From the NCBI RefSeq assembly GCF_030936135.1, contig NC_082637.1:4787001-4851000 (forward strand): 64,000 bases of DNA, read 5' to 3'. The DNA is from Gavia stellata. Taxonomy: Eukaryota; Chordata; Aves; Gaviiformes; Gaviidae. Shown in pieces: positions 13,501-27,600 of this stretch. The notes under the pieces were generated by a model. It made no database searches and was not told the origin of the DNA. It saw only the letters and a program-made list of their open reading frames with translations. Both the position numbers and the translations under genes were made by a program. The first letter of the stretch is position 1. The number at the start of each line of letters is the position of its first letter.

Positions 13501-16500
13501 TTCTATTAGATTGTAACGAAAATGGTAATTTGCAGCCCTGCCTCCTCCCTTCCCTCCAACTCCTCCAATCTAGTGAGAATTTACTGCTAGGTTTTTGCTG
13601 TAGGCAAGTGTAACGCCTTTCTCCCGGTAGACTGATGCTCCACTGAGCCCACACTGAACAGGACACATAAAGGTGAGTATTTTATTAGGTGTTTGTTGGA
13701 GTAACTCACTGACTTGTTCTATTCTGTTGTCCTATTCTGTTCTTATCACCACAGCATCTGAGCTCCTTCCCATGACACATTAGGCAGTGTGACTAATACC
13801 TGTTGCATACTGTTTGTTCTGTCACCTTTTCCCAGAGGGAGAAGAGTGTGAAGCATTAAATTTTGCTGGCCTAATTTTATCTTGTGCATTGCTTTAACTT
13901 GTTTGGGGTTGGTTTGCGTATCTCTACAATGATTGCTGTGTGCTTGCACAGAGAAGGCAGGAAAAAGAAAGATATTGTGTACTTCCAGGAGAGGTAGTGA
14001 GGTTTTCAATAACTCTCTGTTACTTCTTCTTTAGACTTTATTCCATACTGGCTTCCAGGAGAGGTCTGACTCTTTTAGAGATGAACTTTGTCCTTAACTT
14101 ATATCAGAGGACCAATTTCTTACTATGCTTTACCCCCTGCGTGAAAATGTCCAATATTATGAAGACCATTTCTCAGGACAAGTCACCACAGCAAATATTG
14201 TCTGTAGCAGAGAGCTCTGTTTAACCCAGAAGAGCTCAGTACAGGTTTTGAAGCTATGACCAAGCTCTACCCGTGTCCTACCACACTGTGCACTTTACAG
14301 ATTTGATCTTTGCCCTCATTCGAATGGTAGTTGAAATTTAGCTGAAGTTTCTTCCCTCATTTTGGCTCCTCACAGATCATCCTGAAGAACCTGACCAATC
14401 AAGAAGTGGCCACGTTTACCTATGGTGAATGGCTGTCAAAGCTGAAAAATGCCAAGGGAAGTCTTGTGTGTGAGATGCCAGCTGTGATAAATGATGAGCA
14501 GATGATGGAGGACACAACATACACTCTTCAGGTTAAAACCAGTGATGTTGGAGGTACGTCCATGGTGGATATTTTATGACTTTTCTAGTATGAAGTTTGA
14601 ATTTTAGCTATGGAAAACATCTCCTGCTTAATTTGAAATTATGTTTAAAAAAGCATAATTACCTCTGCTATGCTGGAACACCGCCATTTGGGCTGGCTGT
14701 TCATCATGACTGTTATGCTGTGGGAGTTATCCTCATCTGACCACTGGGCATAAAATATTTAGACACAAGGCCTAGATTTGACTGCTCGCTGCTTCCTCTG
14801 AAGAAACTTTAACAGAAGCTATTGCCAGACAATGTTGCAATGGTCAGGAGCCCCCTTTTTCTTTTTGATCAGGTCGGGTCCATCCACGTAGGATAGAAAA
14901 ACAGGTTATGGTCAAAGCTGGTGGGCTCCAGGTTTTTGGTCAGCACTATCTACTTTGCCCAAAGAAGACAGCAGTAATTCACCCTCCTTTTCAAAGTGTT
15001 TTGAGACTATTTATCTCAGACCATGAAAAACCACCCCTAAATGCACACCAGATAGAAGGGGTGGAACAGAATATGAAGAAAGCTGCAGAGCTTCAAGAGC
15101 CAAGAAATAGGATTTCTATGTCATTTCCTGGGATCACTGCCTCTTTTCATTTTCTTGAGAACTTCTGTCAGGCTGCTGAATGAAAGCTGCAACCACATAC
15201 AAGCTGCCTCGTGCCAAAATGGGGCAAGTTAGATATCATCTTGCAGACATCTTGTTTGAAAGGTTGACCCTCAAAGGGGATTCTGCCACACCAGTGCACA
15301 TAATCACCTCCTGATCTCTACCTCTCTTTCTTTTTTTTTTTTTCTTTTCTTTTTTCTGGATTTGCCAGTGGTAATTTATGCAGCTTGTGAGCTTTGATCT
15401 GAGAATATCAAAATTCCCCTGGCAGAGTGTCTTCATGCCACCTCACCATTTTTTATCTATCATCTATCTGCTCCGCCTGCTGCTTGTCTGAAAAACATGT
15501 AGTGAAATACGAAAAACAAAGGAGAGAGAGGAAGATTTGTTTATGTATCTGGCAATCCATCTAGTATAATGGTAGATCTTTCTGTGACCTTTTTGTGAAA
15601 TCCAGCCCTAACTCACAAAGGCGATGGAAATAGAAACGAGAGGAGAATAGAAGATGACAGCAACAGCAGACAGATCTGCCCTTCCCATTGAATGAAGGAT
15701 GACGGGTATTAATGATGAAACATTTTATTTCATTATGAACAGCGACAACCAGTAGGAAAGAGCAGATTACAGAGAGGCTTCAGAGAGTCTGTTTATGATT
15801 AGATCACACAGCGCACTGACATAATGCTGAACTTTATCCAGCTTATCTAAAGAGGGTACAAGTCATGAACCATCTCCTCTCTTTGATCGTTATGTATTCC
15901 ACAATTACTCCTGGTTAGACCAATTCGGGAAGAAAGACATTTTATCCTTGACGGTTAGTTTAAACATGTTATATCCTTTCCTGCCACACTGGCATTGTCT
16001 AGGGACAGCAATGCTCCACAATGAATAGAATCTGACGTGTTTATTTCTAGGTATAAAGTTTTTCTCTGCAATAGCTTTCAACTTGCCAGTGCATCAGAGG
16101 CACTGAGAAAAAAAAAGAAAATGAAAAAAAAGGAAAATTCATCTCACCTATTTGTCACTGTCCAACAAATTGTGCTTCTGGTCTTAGTTCCTTCTAGTCT
16201 AGAGTGTCCCTGGTCAATTCATCTGAGAGAGGAGTCTTTATCAGAGGTCTGGCTCATCCTCTGGAGGGTCTCTGTCACTCTCTCTTCATCAGATTCAGAA
16301 AGAGCCAGCACAATTAAGTTAGGCTAGATGGCTAAAGTCAGGGAAAACTAATCCCACAAAAAATGTCCTGCAGCTAACTAGAATTTCCTCCCCACCATAC
16401 ACACATATTTAAAAACAGTCCTGTTTTACTTTTTCCTCAAAGAAACCTTTGAGTTACAGTTTGGCTTTCCAGAAGTCATTCAGCTTGGATGATCATGTAA

Positions 16501-19500
16501 CATACAGAGGTTGCATCAGGGAAAGACTCCTCTCTTGCAAAGGTCAAATCTCCTCTCTTTCAAAGGTCACCAGAAGTACCTCAGATGGCAGCTCTCAGAG
16601 TACACACAGATAAGAGGAGACGAGGTTGTTAGGGCAGACGCATCCCAGGTCAGATGGGGAATCTTTGGTTAAAATCCAGATCTCAATTTACTTTTGATCT
16701 TATAAGACAAGTAACTCACAATCTCATTTTCTTCAAGGTATGACCCACAGACCCAGCAACAGAGCTGGACCACCTGATGGCTCTTTCTGTGGCACAAAAA
16801 TGTCCTCACCTCTTAATTTTGATTTACGCATGCTTTCTGTATTCTACATGCAGGCATCATATACATGGTAATGCAATAAATATGGAGAAAGAATAAAGAC
16901 TGCTTTCTCGTTTTCCAAGCATTAACGAAGCAGGAGGTTTTTATCTCTGCTGTTATAAGATTAATTAGTATGTTGTCAGCTCAGCTACAGCCTACAAATT
17001 ACATAATTTAGGACAGTTGGTGTCAGTTCCTAGTGCTTTATCCAAGTCTCTGTTAAGTCAAAAGAAGGAGATCCTTTGGCCTCAGATAGCTGTGACTCAA
17101 GCCTACAGTTTGGTTGAAAATTATGCAGCTGCTCAATAAGAATCATAAAATCACAGACACTTTTATTGGAAGGAGCCTCTGAAGGTCATTTCATCCTCCT
17201 TCCTGCTCAAAGGACTATTGCCAGCACTAGGTCAAATCAGCTAAGACTCTGCCCAGCTCTGTCTTGGACACCTCCAGGGATGGGGATGCCACCACCTCCC
17301 CAGGCACCTGATCCAGACCTGTACCATTTTCCTAAGAAATATTTTTTTTCCTTGTGCCTAGTCTGAACCTCGCCAGCAATTTGTGGCTGTGGCTCCTTGG
17401 GGTATGGTCTGACATCTCCACAGCATATGACCCTGTCATGGTTATCACTGTCCCTCCATGTGGTCAAGGGGCCCTTGTTCACCTGCCCCAGCTCATCTCC
17501 CTTGGCCTCTCCTCACAGTTGTGTGCCCCAGTTCCTGTCCATCTTGGCAACCATCTGCTGAGCCCTCCTCAGTGTCTCGACGTGACCCAGGGACCCAAAC
17601 TGGCGCTGCGGTCTAAGTATGGGCTCCTCAGTGCTGAGCAAAGGGCATAAGAGCTTCCCTTCAGCTGCTGAGGTAGCCAGATATGTGGTTTGCATTGAAC
17701 ACTGAGAACTTGCTTTTAGCTCAGATTCAACCTGAATATGAATGTTATTGCTATAACCTCTGGGCCTTCTCCAACTCCGCAGCAAGTACATGTGCAGGGT
17801 TTATTCCGCCCCAGACGCAGAACTTTGCATTTCTCCCTGCTGAACTTCCCAGGATCTCTGCTTGCCCAGTCCTCAAGTTTCTCAAGATCCATCTGGGTTG
17901 GAACTCTGCCATTCAACATGTCAGTCACTCCCCCAAATTTAATGTTATCCGGAAATCTGCTGAGGATGCACTCTGTCATTGTTTAGGGTGTTGAAGACAA
18001 AGTTCAGTGCTGCAGTCCCAGTATCGACCCATGAGCTATTGCACTCATTGCCAGTTAAGGCTTGTGCAACCACAGTACCTTCATCTCTTCATTTATCAAA
18101 TCTGTTACAGTTCCTAAATGTGCCTGACAGTTTCCTGGAATTAACAACAACAACAAAAAAATCAAAGAGAGACCCAAATAAGTGAAATGTACATTGATTC
18201 AGCAATTTCTGTTCTTTTCTTTCCCGTCTCCTGCTAATTGCTTGTGAGGGAAATGTCACGGCATGAGGCTTCTTCCTGCAGGGAAGGTTTTGCTGAGAAA
18301 CTGTTGGTTCTGTGCTTTTTGAGACCTCGCATTAATTGGGAGCCTGCTCCTTGTAAGGAAATGGACTTTAGTTTGCTTTGTTCCTCACCTCAGCAAGCTT
18401 TAGGGTCATAAAAGGTGCTGCCAGATAAACTGCCTGAATCCCTGATGCTTTCTCTTCCTTCTTAAGTCCTTCCCAGGGAACTGCTGAAAATTAGCCTGAA
18501 TTTAACATAGGCAATTTTTCACTTGGACACCAAACGTTGCTTTGCCTTTTCTCTGTATGACTCTCTTTCTCCTCTTTTTTTCCTTCTTTTAATATTTTCT
18601 TCAGTCCTTCTATAAGAAGAGCTGTGATTTCTTCCTAATTTCTGTATTCAAATAATTACCCCGAAGAAGTGGTAGCTTTTTCAGAGTTTTCAGTCCCCTT
18701 GACTTTGTCTCTGCATTGTGTTGTGAATGGAGCTGTGGGAAATACTGTCCGTGTGGTCCAAAGTGGATTTACGATCCTCTTGTGTCAGAAATGGCTTGGC
18801 AGGCGGTTAGAATTTTCAAAGCTGGGCTATCTAACCAAGGGCAGCAGATACTGAGTTTCTTTGTAAGACAGATTTGGGTTTGATGATCTCATTTTCATTT
18901 TCCAAAATTCAAGGGCTTTGGTTCTGACACAGCAATGAATGTCTGCCCACACGGAATCAAACTTCTTTCTATGAATCTGCTTTTTTGTTATGGCATCAAA
19001 AATAAAAAGCAATAATTTTGGTCAATTTATAAATAATGCCAGGTAAAATTGTTGTAACACCTTCAGCTAAAATGTTCGTAAGGTCACTGCAGGTGATGGT
19101 TTGGCCTTGAACTCTCCAAAAGTCAGGAAAATTTCTGCAGCAAAATATGGGCAGTCATGGGCATATGAAATTCAATATCAGGTAATGATGGTCGTCTTAG
19201 AAATTATTCTTTTCCTAACAAATGCATAAGAAGAGGTGGGAGCTGGTGGGGCAAACTGTTGCATAAGAAATCGGGACTTTTTCCATTAATGCAGCGTGGA
19301 CAACATTTTGAGAAACAGGAATATAGAAAGAAGAGTTACGGGAGGGGAAAGCGGGCCACAGGATGCCATAGCGGTTTGGTTGATGATCTGCACTTTTCTT
19401 TCCAATCCCTGTGCCATACAACACAGGGAGAGCAGCACGAGGCAGACCCCAGATGAAGTGTCCTGGGTGCCACAGGACAGCTTGGAGGAGGCTGTGGCTC

Positions 19501-21630
19501 TGCAGAAGGCAACCACGGTGTGGAAAAGGGACTGTGGCCCAGTGGGAAGCCCAGGACAATGTGTACTAATACTTGGACTGTAGCTAGAAAAGTTAAAATA
19601 TGTTCTTTAATGCTCATCCATAGATTGCTGGATGTTGCTGGGTAAGTCATGTTGCTTCCCAAGCCACCTTGGAAAAATGGGAGTCACGACGCTGACATCC
19701 TCTGCAAAGCGATGCAATGCACAGTGCTCCATCCGGAGCAGATACTCCTGCTTCCTCTTAGTACCGCTGTCATCACAGTCACCATAGCTTGAATGCAAGG
19801 GCGAAGCGTTCCAGCTGTATTTGGGGGACAGGCAGGAAGGGCTGGCTTGTTAGGTACCGTGGGGTGTCCTCCTTGCAGGATCCTGCACAGATTCACTGAA
19901 ATTTGTTGGCTGTGCGCAGAGAAACCTCATCATCACTGCAGCCTCTTCCAGCCTGCCTTTGCTGCTTCCATTTCGGTGCAATCGGAGGCTGAGTGTCAGC
20001 CCTACGCGGCAGGCTAGCTCGTGACGATGTGCCTTGCTCTCTCCTTCCAGGGGCAGGCACCGACGCCAACGTGTCCTTGATCCTGTTTGGGGAGAACGGG
20101 GACAGCGGGACCCTGGCTCTGAAGGAGTCCAACAAGTCTAACAAGTTTGAGAGGAACCAGATGGATGAATTCAACTTCTTGGACATGCTGAGCCTGGGAG
20201 ATCTCTGCAAAGTGCGGATTTGGCACGACAACAAAGGTGAGGGCAGTGACTTGGGGGGGTGGGAGAGGTCGGGACAACATTTTCACTCGAGGAAGCACAT
20301 CCCCTCCCGTGGACATGGGGCAGGCTGAGGGCACTGTCCCCAGCTCTGCTGCAGGCTGGGTAATCTCAAGGATTTTACCTGGATCCTGTGTCCCAGCTTG
20401 CCTGTCTAGACATACCCCCTTCATGCAGGAGACCGTCTCCCCAGGCGCTGGTGTAATATCTGCTCTAATAGGTCCCCAGCTTCAGTCAGAGCTTACAGCC
20501 ACCACTGCAGCAACGATAACGACAGCTCCTCCAAGGCAAAGCCATCCAGCCTGTTATCCCAACACACCGACTCTATTAATGCAACACCTTTTTCACAGGC
20601 CAGTATGGCACTTTCCTAGCCATTTAATGCTATCAGCCTGACACCGGCACACGGGGTAATGCAGCCTGGCATAACACAGTGAGCTTTAAAAGACAGAAAT
20701 AAAGATCTGTGTCTGTCTTTATTAAAATCACTACATCAGATGGTGAGTGTGCAGTACCCTGCTGAGAGAGATTCTGACATTTCCCTGCTGCTGGACATCC
20801 AAACTGGTTTCATAAAAAAGCAGAGCAGCACTGTCGTAGTCATTTGTATTATTCAGGCACCAAGCAGCATCTTGTAACAAATGCATCACTCACACTGCTG
20901 TGATGACGTCTCATCCCATCCCATCTTCATCTGAAAGAGACGATCTTGCATTAACAATGACTTACTCGCTAATGGCAGGCCCTTGTTGCAGCCCAAATGT
21001 GAAGCTTGATGGTTCCCATAGACCCACCTGGGTCAGTATTAACAAGGCTGTTTGGGCAGGAGTATTTCTTGAAGTCTTGGGAGGAATGGCAGCAGGACTA
21101 CCCAGTCGTTACCTGGTTGTACTGAGGCAGCTGGTTTATGGCTGGGCTGTGGTTATATGTCAGTATGGACATGTTCTGGCCATCATCTCCTTGACTTCTC
21201 CAAGTTGTGGCAGCTGGAGAAGGCTGCATGTCATGCAATATTAATAAAAGATGCTACCTCTGGGTCAGAGTCTCCCACTGGAAGTTTGCCTCCATACTGT
21301 TATTCAAAAAAAAAAAAAAAAAAAAAGGATAAATCAGTTAGGAAAATATGGGAAATATGACCACCCACCTCATCTGGCTTCATGATTGTTTAGTCCCAGC
21401 CACTGCAAGCTTCAGGCTCATATTTGTCACTCACAAAACACAGGACAATTTAGTTGTTTAAGCTCTATAACATCATGTTATATAGCTGGCGTGGTTTAAC
21501 CCAACTGGCAATTAAGCACCACACAGCCGCTCACTCACTCCCCCCGCAGTTGGATGGGGGAAAGAATCGGAGAAAAAGTAAAGCTCGTGGGTTGAGATAA
21601 AAACAGTTTAATAGGACAGAAAAGGAAGAA

Positions 21631-21668
<38 letters not shown>

Positions 21669-24600
21669 TAAAGGAATATACAGAACAAGTGATGCATAAT
21701 GCAATTGCTCACCACCCGCTGACCGATGCCCAGCCAGTGCCTGAACAGCGGTCCTGCTCCTCATTTTTGTTCAGCATGACTTCGTATGGTATGGAATATC
21801 TCTTTGGCCAGTTTGGGTCAGCTGTCCCCTCCCAGCTTCTTGTGCACCCGGCAGGCAGTGTGAGAAGCTGAAAAATCCTAGACTTAGTGTAAGCACTGCT
21901 CAGCACCAACTAGAACATCAGTGTGTTATCAACACTATTCTCATCCCTAAACCCAAAACACAGTGCTACACCAGCTACTAGGAAGAAAATTAACTCCATC
22001 CCAGCCGAAACCATTACAATAGCTGGTGCTGAATGCAGTAAGGGAGACCATTTTACCTGATTTTAGTTGCCAAAACACTTATTCCTTGAATCTGCGGTTT
22101 AGATGCTGAAATGGAAAGGGCTATCAAAACACCCACTGGAGTTTTAGCTCAGCAAACAGGCGTCTCTGCAGTTGCAAGGGTGGTTTGGATGTCCTTCGGA
22201 GAGCAGCAAGAAAGCAACATGGACTTGCAAATTCGTTTTCAAATATATTACCAGCTAAAATGTCTACAAAGAGAACGTTTTCCTCAAGAGGCATTGTGGC
22301 TCCCCAGTGATCGGTCATGTTAACAGGATGAAATACACCCACCAGGTCAGAGCTGATCCTTAGGGCTCAGGCACGCGAACAGGCTGGCATGTAGGGAGAT
22401 AAGAACTGGGTCAGACGGAGGGTCTGTGGAGCCCAGCAGCTGTTTGCAACAGCAGCATCACCGGGTGCCTGAGGAAGAGGAGGAACTGAGCAAGCGTGTG
22501 TAATCCTTTCCCAATCCTCTGCATCTTACTATGCGTAGCTCAGAACATCTGAACTGGATATCATTTTTGTCCGTTAAGTAACTTTCAGTGAATTTTCTCA
22601 TTCAAGTGCTTGTCCAGACTCTCCAGGAGACATTTAGCACCCACGGCATCCCGTGGCAATGAGGCCCACAGCTCTGCTCTCCCTTGCGTGACAAGCAAAT
22701 GCTGTTAATCTAGGCAGTTTTGCTGCCTTTTCCTTCTTGCAGAAGTGATCACGGTTCCCCTTCTCCCTGCCACTGATGATGTTGATACAGGTTGGGGAGT
22801 TACCACGTGGCAGCTGAGCTATGGTAATTGCTATTTGCATGCTCTTGGTTGGTGGCAAAGGGAAGTAACAGAGTTTAGCCTTAGGCTAAGCAGTAAATAG
22901 GCTCAATTAGCTTAAATTTGCTGTGGGCTAAGAGCACGTACCCAGATAGTCACTACAAGTCAGCTAAAATAGTATACCATGTGTCCAGAACCTGAAAAAA
23001 TGCTTCACATTTATGAATATAAATACACATTGCAACCTCATATTCTCTTTCCTTATTTCCCTCATATCACTGGTTTCCATTTCTAAATAATAGTTAACAG
23101 GGCTTTTACCAGTCTTAGCTGACTGCAGGGCTAAGCCTTGGACAAACAACATGCTTAGGTTTTGTTCAACAAAAATGTACTTGTTTTTCCTCCAGAAAGA
23201 AGGACAACTATAGTTTAAATCATAACATATGTTGTCTTCATTGTTCTTGCATTAGTCATGTGAAAGGCATATCCTATCTAAAACTGCACACAATGCAGCA
23301 CGACAGTTTGTTGGGTAGGTAGAGTATTTATTACTGCTGGGATCCCAGGCTGTAGCTATCCTTTGCATATATGCCTGATCTCTCTATATAATTTATATAA
23401 ATTGGCTGTGCCACTGGTTAGAAATTCCTGGCTCTGTTTTTTGCAAAGGAGTAATGGGGTCAGGGGGTCGAGGGTCATGTATGTTTTTTGTCAGATGCTT
23501 GGGGGACTTTGGGTATTAAATAAAAATGTGCTTGTATTTACCAGCACTTTGAGCTGTCAGATGTTGATCATTCTTTCGTTAGCTTTTTTTCATTTTTGGA
23601 CTAAATGGTTCTCTGCCAATGGTCTGTGAAAGACTCAGCCTCACACTGGCCTACCTCATTGCTCCTCACAGCGGCTGAGGGAGCTGGGGTTGTTCAGTCT
23701 GGAGAAGAGGAGGCTGAGGGGAGACCTCATCGCTCTCTACAGCTACCTGAAAGGGGGTTGCAGAGAGGTGGGTGTTGGTCTCTTCTCCCAAGTGACTAGC
23801 GACAGAACAAGAGGAAATGGCCTCAAGTTGCTCCAGGGGAGGTTCAGGCTGGATATTAGGAAAAATTTCTTTACTGAGAGAGTGGTGAAGCACTGGAACA
23901 GGCTGCCCAGGGAGGTGGTGGAGTCACCATCCCTGGAGGTGTTCAAGGAACATGTGGACGAGGCATTGTGGGACATGGTTTAGTGGGCATGGTGGGGTTG
24001 GGTTGGTGGTTGGACTTGATGATCTTACAGGTCTTTTCCAACCTTAGTGATTCTGTGATTTACATGCTGAATACTTGGAACATGGATGATGTTCTTTTCC
24101 TAATTTTCTTAATAATCAGCCTTAATGAAAGCATCAGCCTGTTTTGACTCACAGTAGGTGCCTTTAACACCTATAGGCTAGTTAAGGGAACTACTAACCA
24201 TCACGAGGCTTCTTTTTCTTTCAGACGTCACCTGGTCCCAGCAAGAAGTCAACCAAACTGCCCCCATTTCAGGATAAAATACATTTAAATGGCTTGCCTA
24301 AGGTGGCTACTTTGCCATGAAGTTCAGCTCAGCGTCCATCCCCATCAGCAAAGTTTTGCTGCAGTGGCTTTGCTCCCAGTTCACATCCCGCTTTTGTTTA
24401 TCCTTTCACTGGAATTTGACTGCAGTGGGGTGTTCAGAGTTGAAGAGACAGTAATTGCAATGGCGAAGACTGTCAGAAGGTCTTTAAATTGCAAACACTG
24501 CGTTTGCCTCCTCTGGAAAAGCACGTCAGTTTTATGGTCTCACTTTAATGTTTTTAAATGTTGTTTTCTCCACAAAAAGTGCTGAGTGGCATCTCTGTAT

Positions 24601-27600
24601 GACATATAAAGGAGGAGTGAAACCCCCGTCTAATTCCTATGACTTCAGTAAAATCGATTAGGAAGTTGATGCTCATTTCAAAACAGGCAGTTTAGAGACT
24701 TTGCAACTGCATCTTCAAGGAACTTGTTCCTGATTTTTTAGATGTTTAGAGCTCACCAGCGAAAGTCTGGTAACAATGAATTGCTGTGAATGAAATTTAG
24801 TTTTACGTTTTGCTCCATGTCTTTTTATCTTGCCCCTGTTTACTTTGAGATATTGATGTTCGACCTAATATATTTAGACTCCCTGAACAAATTTAATCAT
24901 TTCCAGACTCCCTATCTCCTGATCTCAGATAGGCACTATGTATTTTCTCATATCTCAGTTCATTTACTTCTACATTTATGCAAGATCAGTATCTGTAGGT
25001 CTGTAGAAATGCTGGCTTTCTAAATATAGGCCTCAATTTTTCCTCTGGTTTAAGGACTAAATCACCATTCTGGAAGAATGGCTTAAAGTTTCTCAGTATT
25101 TCAGTAATGGAATTATTTACCTAGAAAAAGCTTTTTTCCCCCTTTTTTTTTGTTGCCTTTTTCTCCTTGCAACAAGGAGATACATGAAATCTGGATTTAG
25201 CTTCCTCATCTGCCTGAGTAAATTTGAACCCAGATGATAAGCAGTCTTTCTAAAGTCATTAATTTCAGATTCTTGATTATCTCAGTTGCCATCAGCCAAG
25301 GGGAGCCAGGAAGAGTCTAATTATGGATAAACCAGACTTCTCTGTGTTGTTATAGGAGCAAAGGCAGAAGTAAATAACAAGGTTATGCAGCCCAACTTCT
25401 TTTTTGCTTCAACAGGGACCTTTTATCAATTACACCAACTGCTATGAACATTGTCTAATTGAGTTTTAAATAGCCTAACTGCCCCTGTGACTCCTTTTGG
25501 GTGGCTCTTCCAGTCGAGAAAGTATCTTATTCCCCTTTCTTGATCTGGACCCAAGTCAAAAACGTTAGTATACCCTTGTTTTTCCTTTTCTTTCTCTGAA
25601 GGAACTACCTTTTTAAGGAGCAGTTTCTTGGATCAGATCTTAAATTGCTCAGGCAATTCACAGCACACAGTTTTTCCAGGGATATGGTTCTGCAATTCAT
25701 GGACATGATTCCAAGCCTTTTGGGCACTTGTAGGCCATAACTTATTAAAAGAAAGCTAAAGATCTGCCTTTTTAGGCCTTTGTAAGGATTTGCTCAGCTA
25801 TCAGACTTGAGAAGGGCTTTTCTAAGCCCTCTTCTCAGTGCTTGACTGGTGCCTCATAAAATCTGTTGATCTATGGGGCAGATTTGTTGAATAGTTTCTG
25901 CTTTAAATAAAAAGTGAGAAGAAGAGAAATAGATGCGTAAAACTTCCCAGGGAAAGGAGAGTCCATCATCCCCCCTGTTTTGTTGATGGCTCAGTACAGA
26001 GGAAGACAATGTCAACTCCTGCATCTTTCTGGATGAAGTCAACACCTTAGACAAGGCACAAATGGCCATGCAAGCTGTAGACCTGTGTAGCTTGCCAGCA
26101 ACCATGCTGTGGCTGCTTAGTCCTTCAGATTGCCCAAACCTGGCTTCAACCCCTTGGGAGACCCCAGCACTGACCCGCACAGCCCTCCTCACATGCCATG
26201 CAACTTTGTCTCTCTTCAATGACAGGTTTTTTCCTTACACTCAACAGTCCTATCACAAAGATGTGCTACAGGCATTACAGTGCAAGCAGAAGACACTGCA
26301 AAGATCTCACAGTCCAGAGTTGACATAAAGTAGAAAAAAAAATATGTAAGCAAATAAAACAGCAGACTTGGAGAGAAGGCGAAGACTTCAGTGTTGACCT
26401 TGCACAGTCATTCATTTCTTCCCAATCTCCTCTAACTGCAGAACCCTTCACTACAGAGTGGAAAGAGCCCAAAAGCCCAGATATAGCTGTAAAATTATCA
26501 AGTCTGTAAAAGCTTCTCTTTTCTACAAGCCTCCTTTGCTCCTCTTAGGGACAAATTATCCTGCACCCTTCTTAAATGCTTTTGCATCAAGTACCCCTCA
26601 ATAAAACACAAAACACACTTCAATTGCAGGAATATCATCTGAGAAACTGTTATATCTTCACTCTGAGTTGTTAAGTGTTTTTGCACAGGAGTCGTTTATC
26701 TGTACGATTGGGGGGAGGCAGTGTCTGAGAGTAATTTATGGGTGGTTTTGACTGGGGTCGGATCCTGGACTGAACAAGTTGCATAGACAACAGAGAAGGG
26801 GGGCAGGGGACCTATTTTCTAAAGCTGTCCCAAGTCTTAATCTTTTGCTTTGTTAAAGGTTGTGAGAGGTTTTACATTGCCTGTCTGCCCTGATGAGAAA
26901 TGTTGTGGTGTGAACCAACATGATCCTAAAGTAGAGATATACAAAAGGGATCTATTTTTATTCTGCCACTGGCTTGCTGAATGACCTTGCGTAAATCACA
27001 TCCCTGTACCTCATTTTCAATTATGTAAATTAGGGATAAAAATTATTCACCTTCTTAAAGTGTTTTGAGATGTACTGATGCAAAGCTAGATGCTATGATT
27101 TTAACACCTCACAATTAATGCTCCATTTCTAGCGATCCGACGCTGCTATCAAAATTTCCACCACTTTCTGGGTGTTGTCTTATGTGGTGGGGTTTAGGAA
27201 TGGATGGTCATCTAACCAGGCAGGGGATAAATAATGTCAGAGGACACAAGGCTGATGAACTGTCTTTGCAATGGTCATGACTTTATGTTTCAGAAAATGT
27301 GAAAATTAAAAAAAAAACGCAATTAGGGGGCTGAGCAGTGCTGGTTGATGGTTGTGAATGGCTGGGCAACAGCAATTCTTCACTGGTGCCTGAGCGGTCA
27401 ATGTCCCAAGCAGGATTTTTACTTTACACTTACGGGAACATAAGCACCAATAATGACAAATATTATCCTTGATCGGGCATCAACTGCCTTCAAAACCAAA
27501 CCAAAGAAGATCTGCTACAGATAGACAAGGGGTAGAGAGGAAAGTTGATGAATATGGCTGCAAAGAGTGGAGACAGTTTAACATCATGGACACGTGTGTA

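Larger units (their letters stand above)
7576..14375 (+). other. LOXHD1: LOXHD1 intron (6.8 kb)
   Basis: Donor gtaatg, acceptor ctcctcacag. It contains two CR1 fragments, at 10227-10440 (- strand) and 12938-13380 (+ strand). I see nothing else in it. Confidence 0.8.

Noticed and set aside
20014..20424. 136-codon minus-strand frame over the exon at 20051-20236
   Set aside because: Shadow of the LOXHD1 PLAT exon on the opposite strand.
21243..21326. AATAAA followed by A21, considered as a processed pseudogene tail
   Set aside because: The 57-nt spacing is too long and no transcript-like body is seen.
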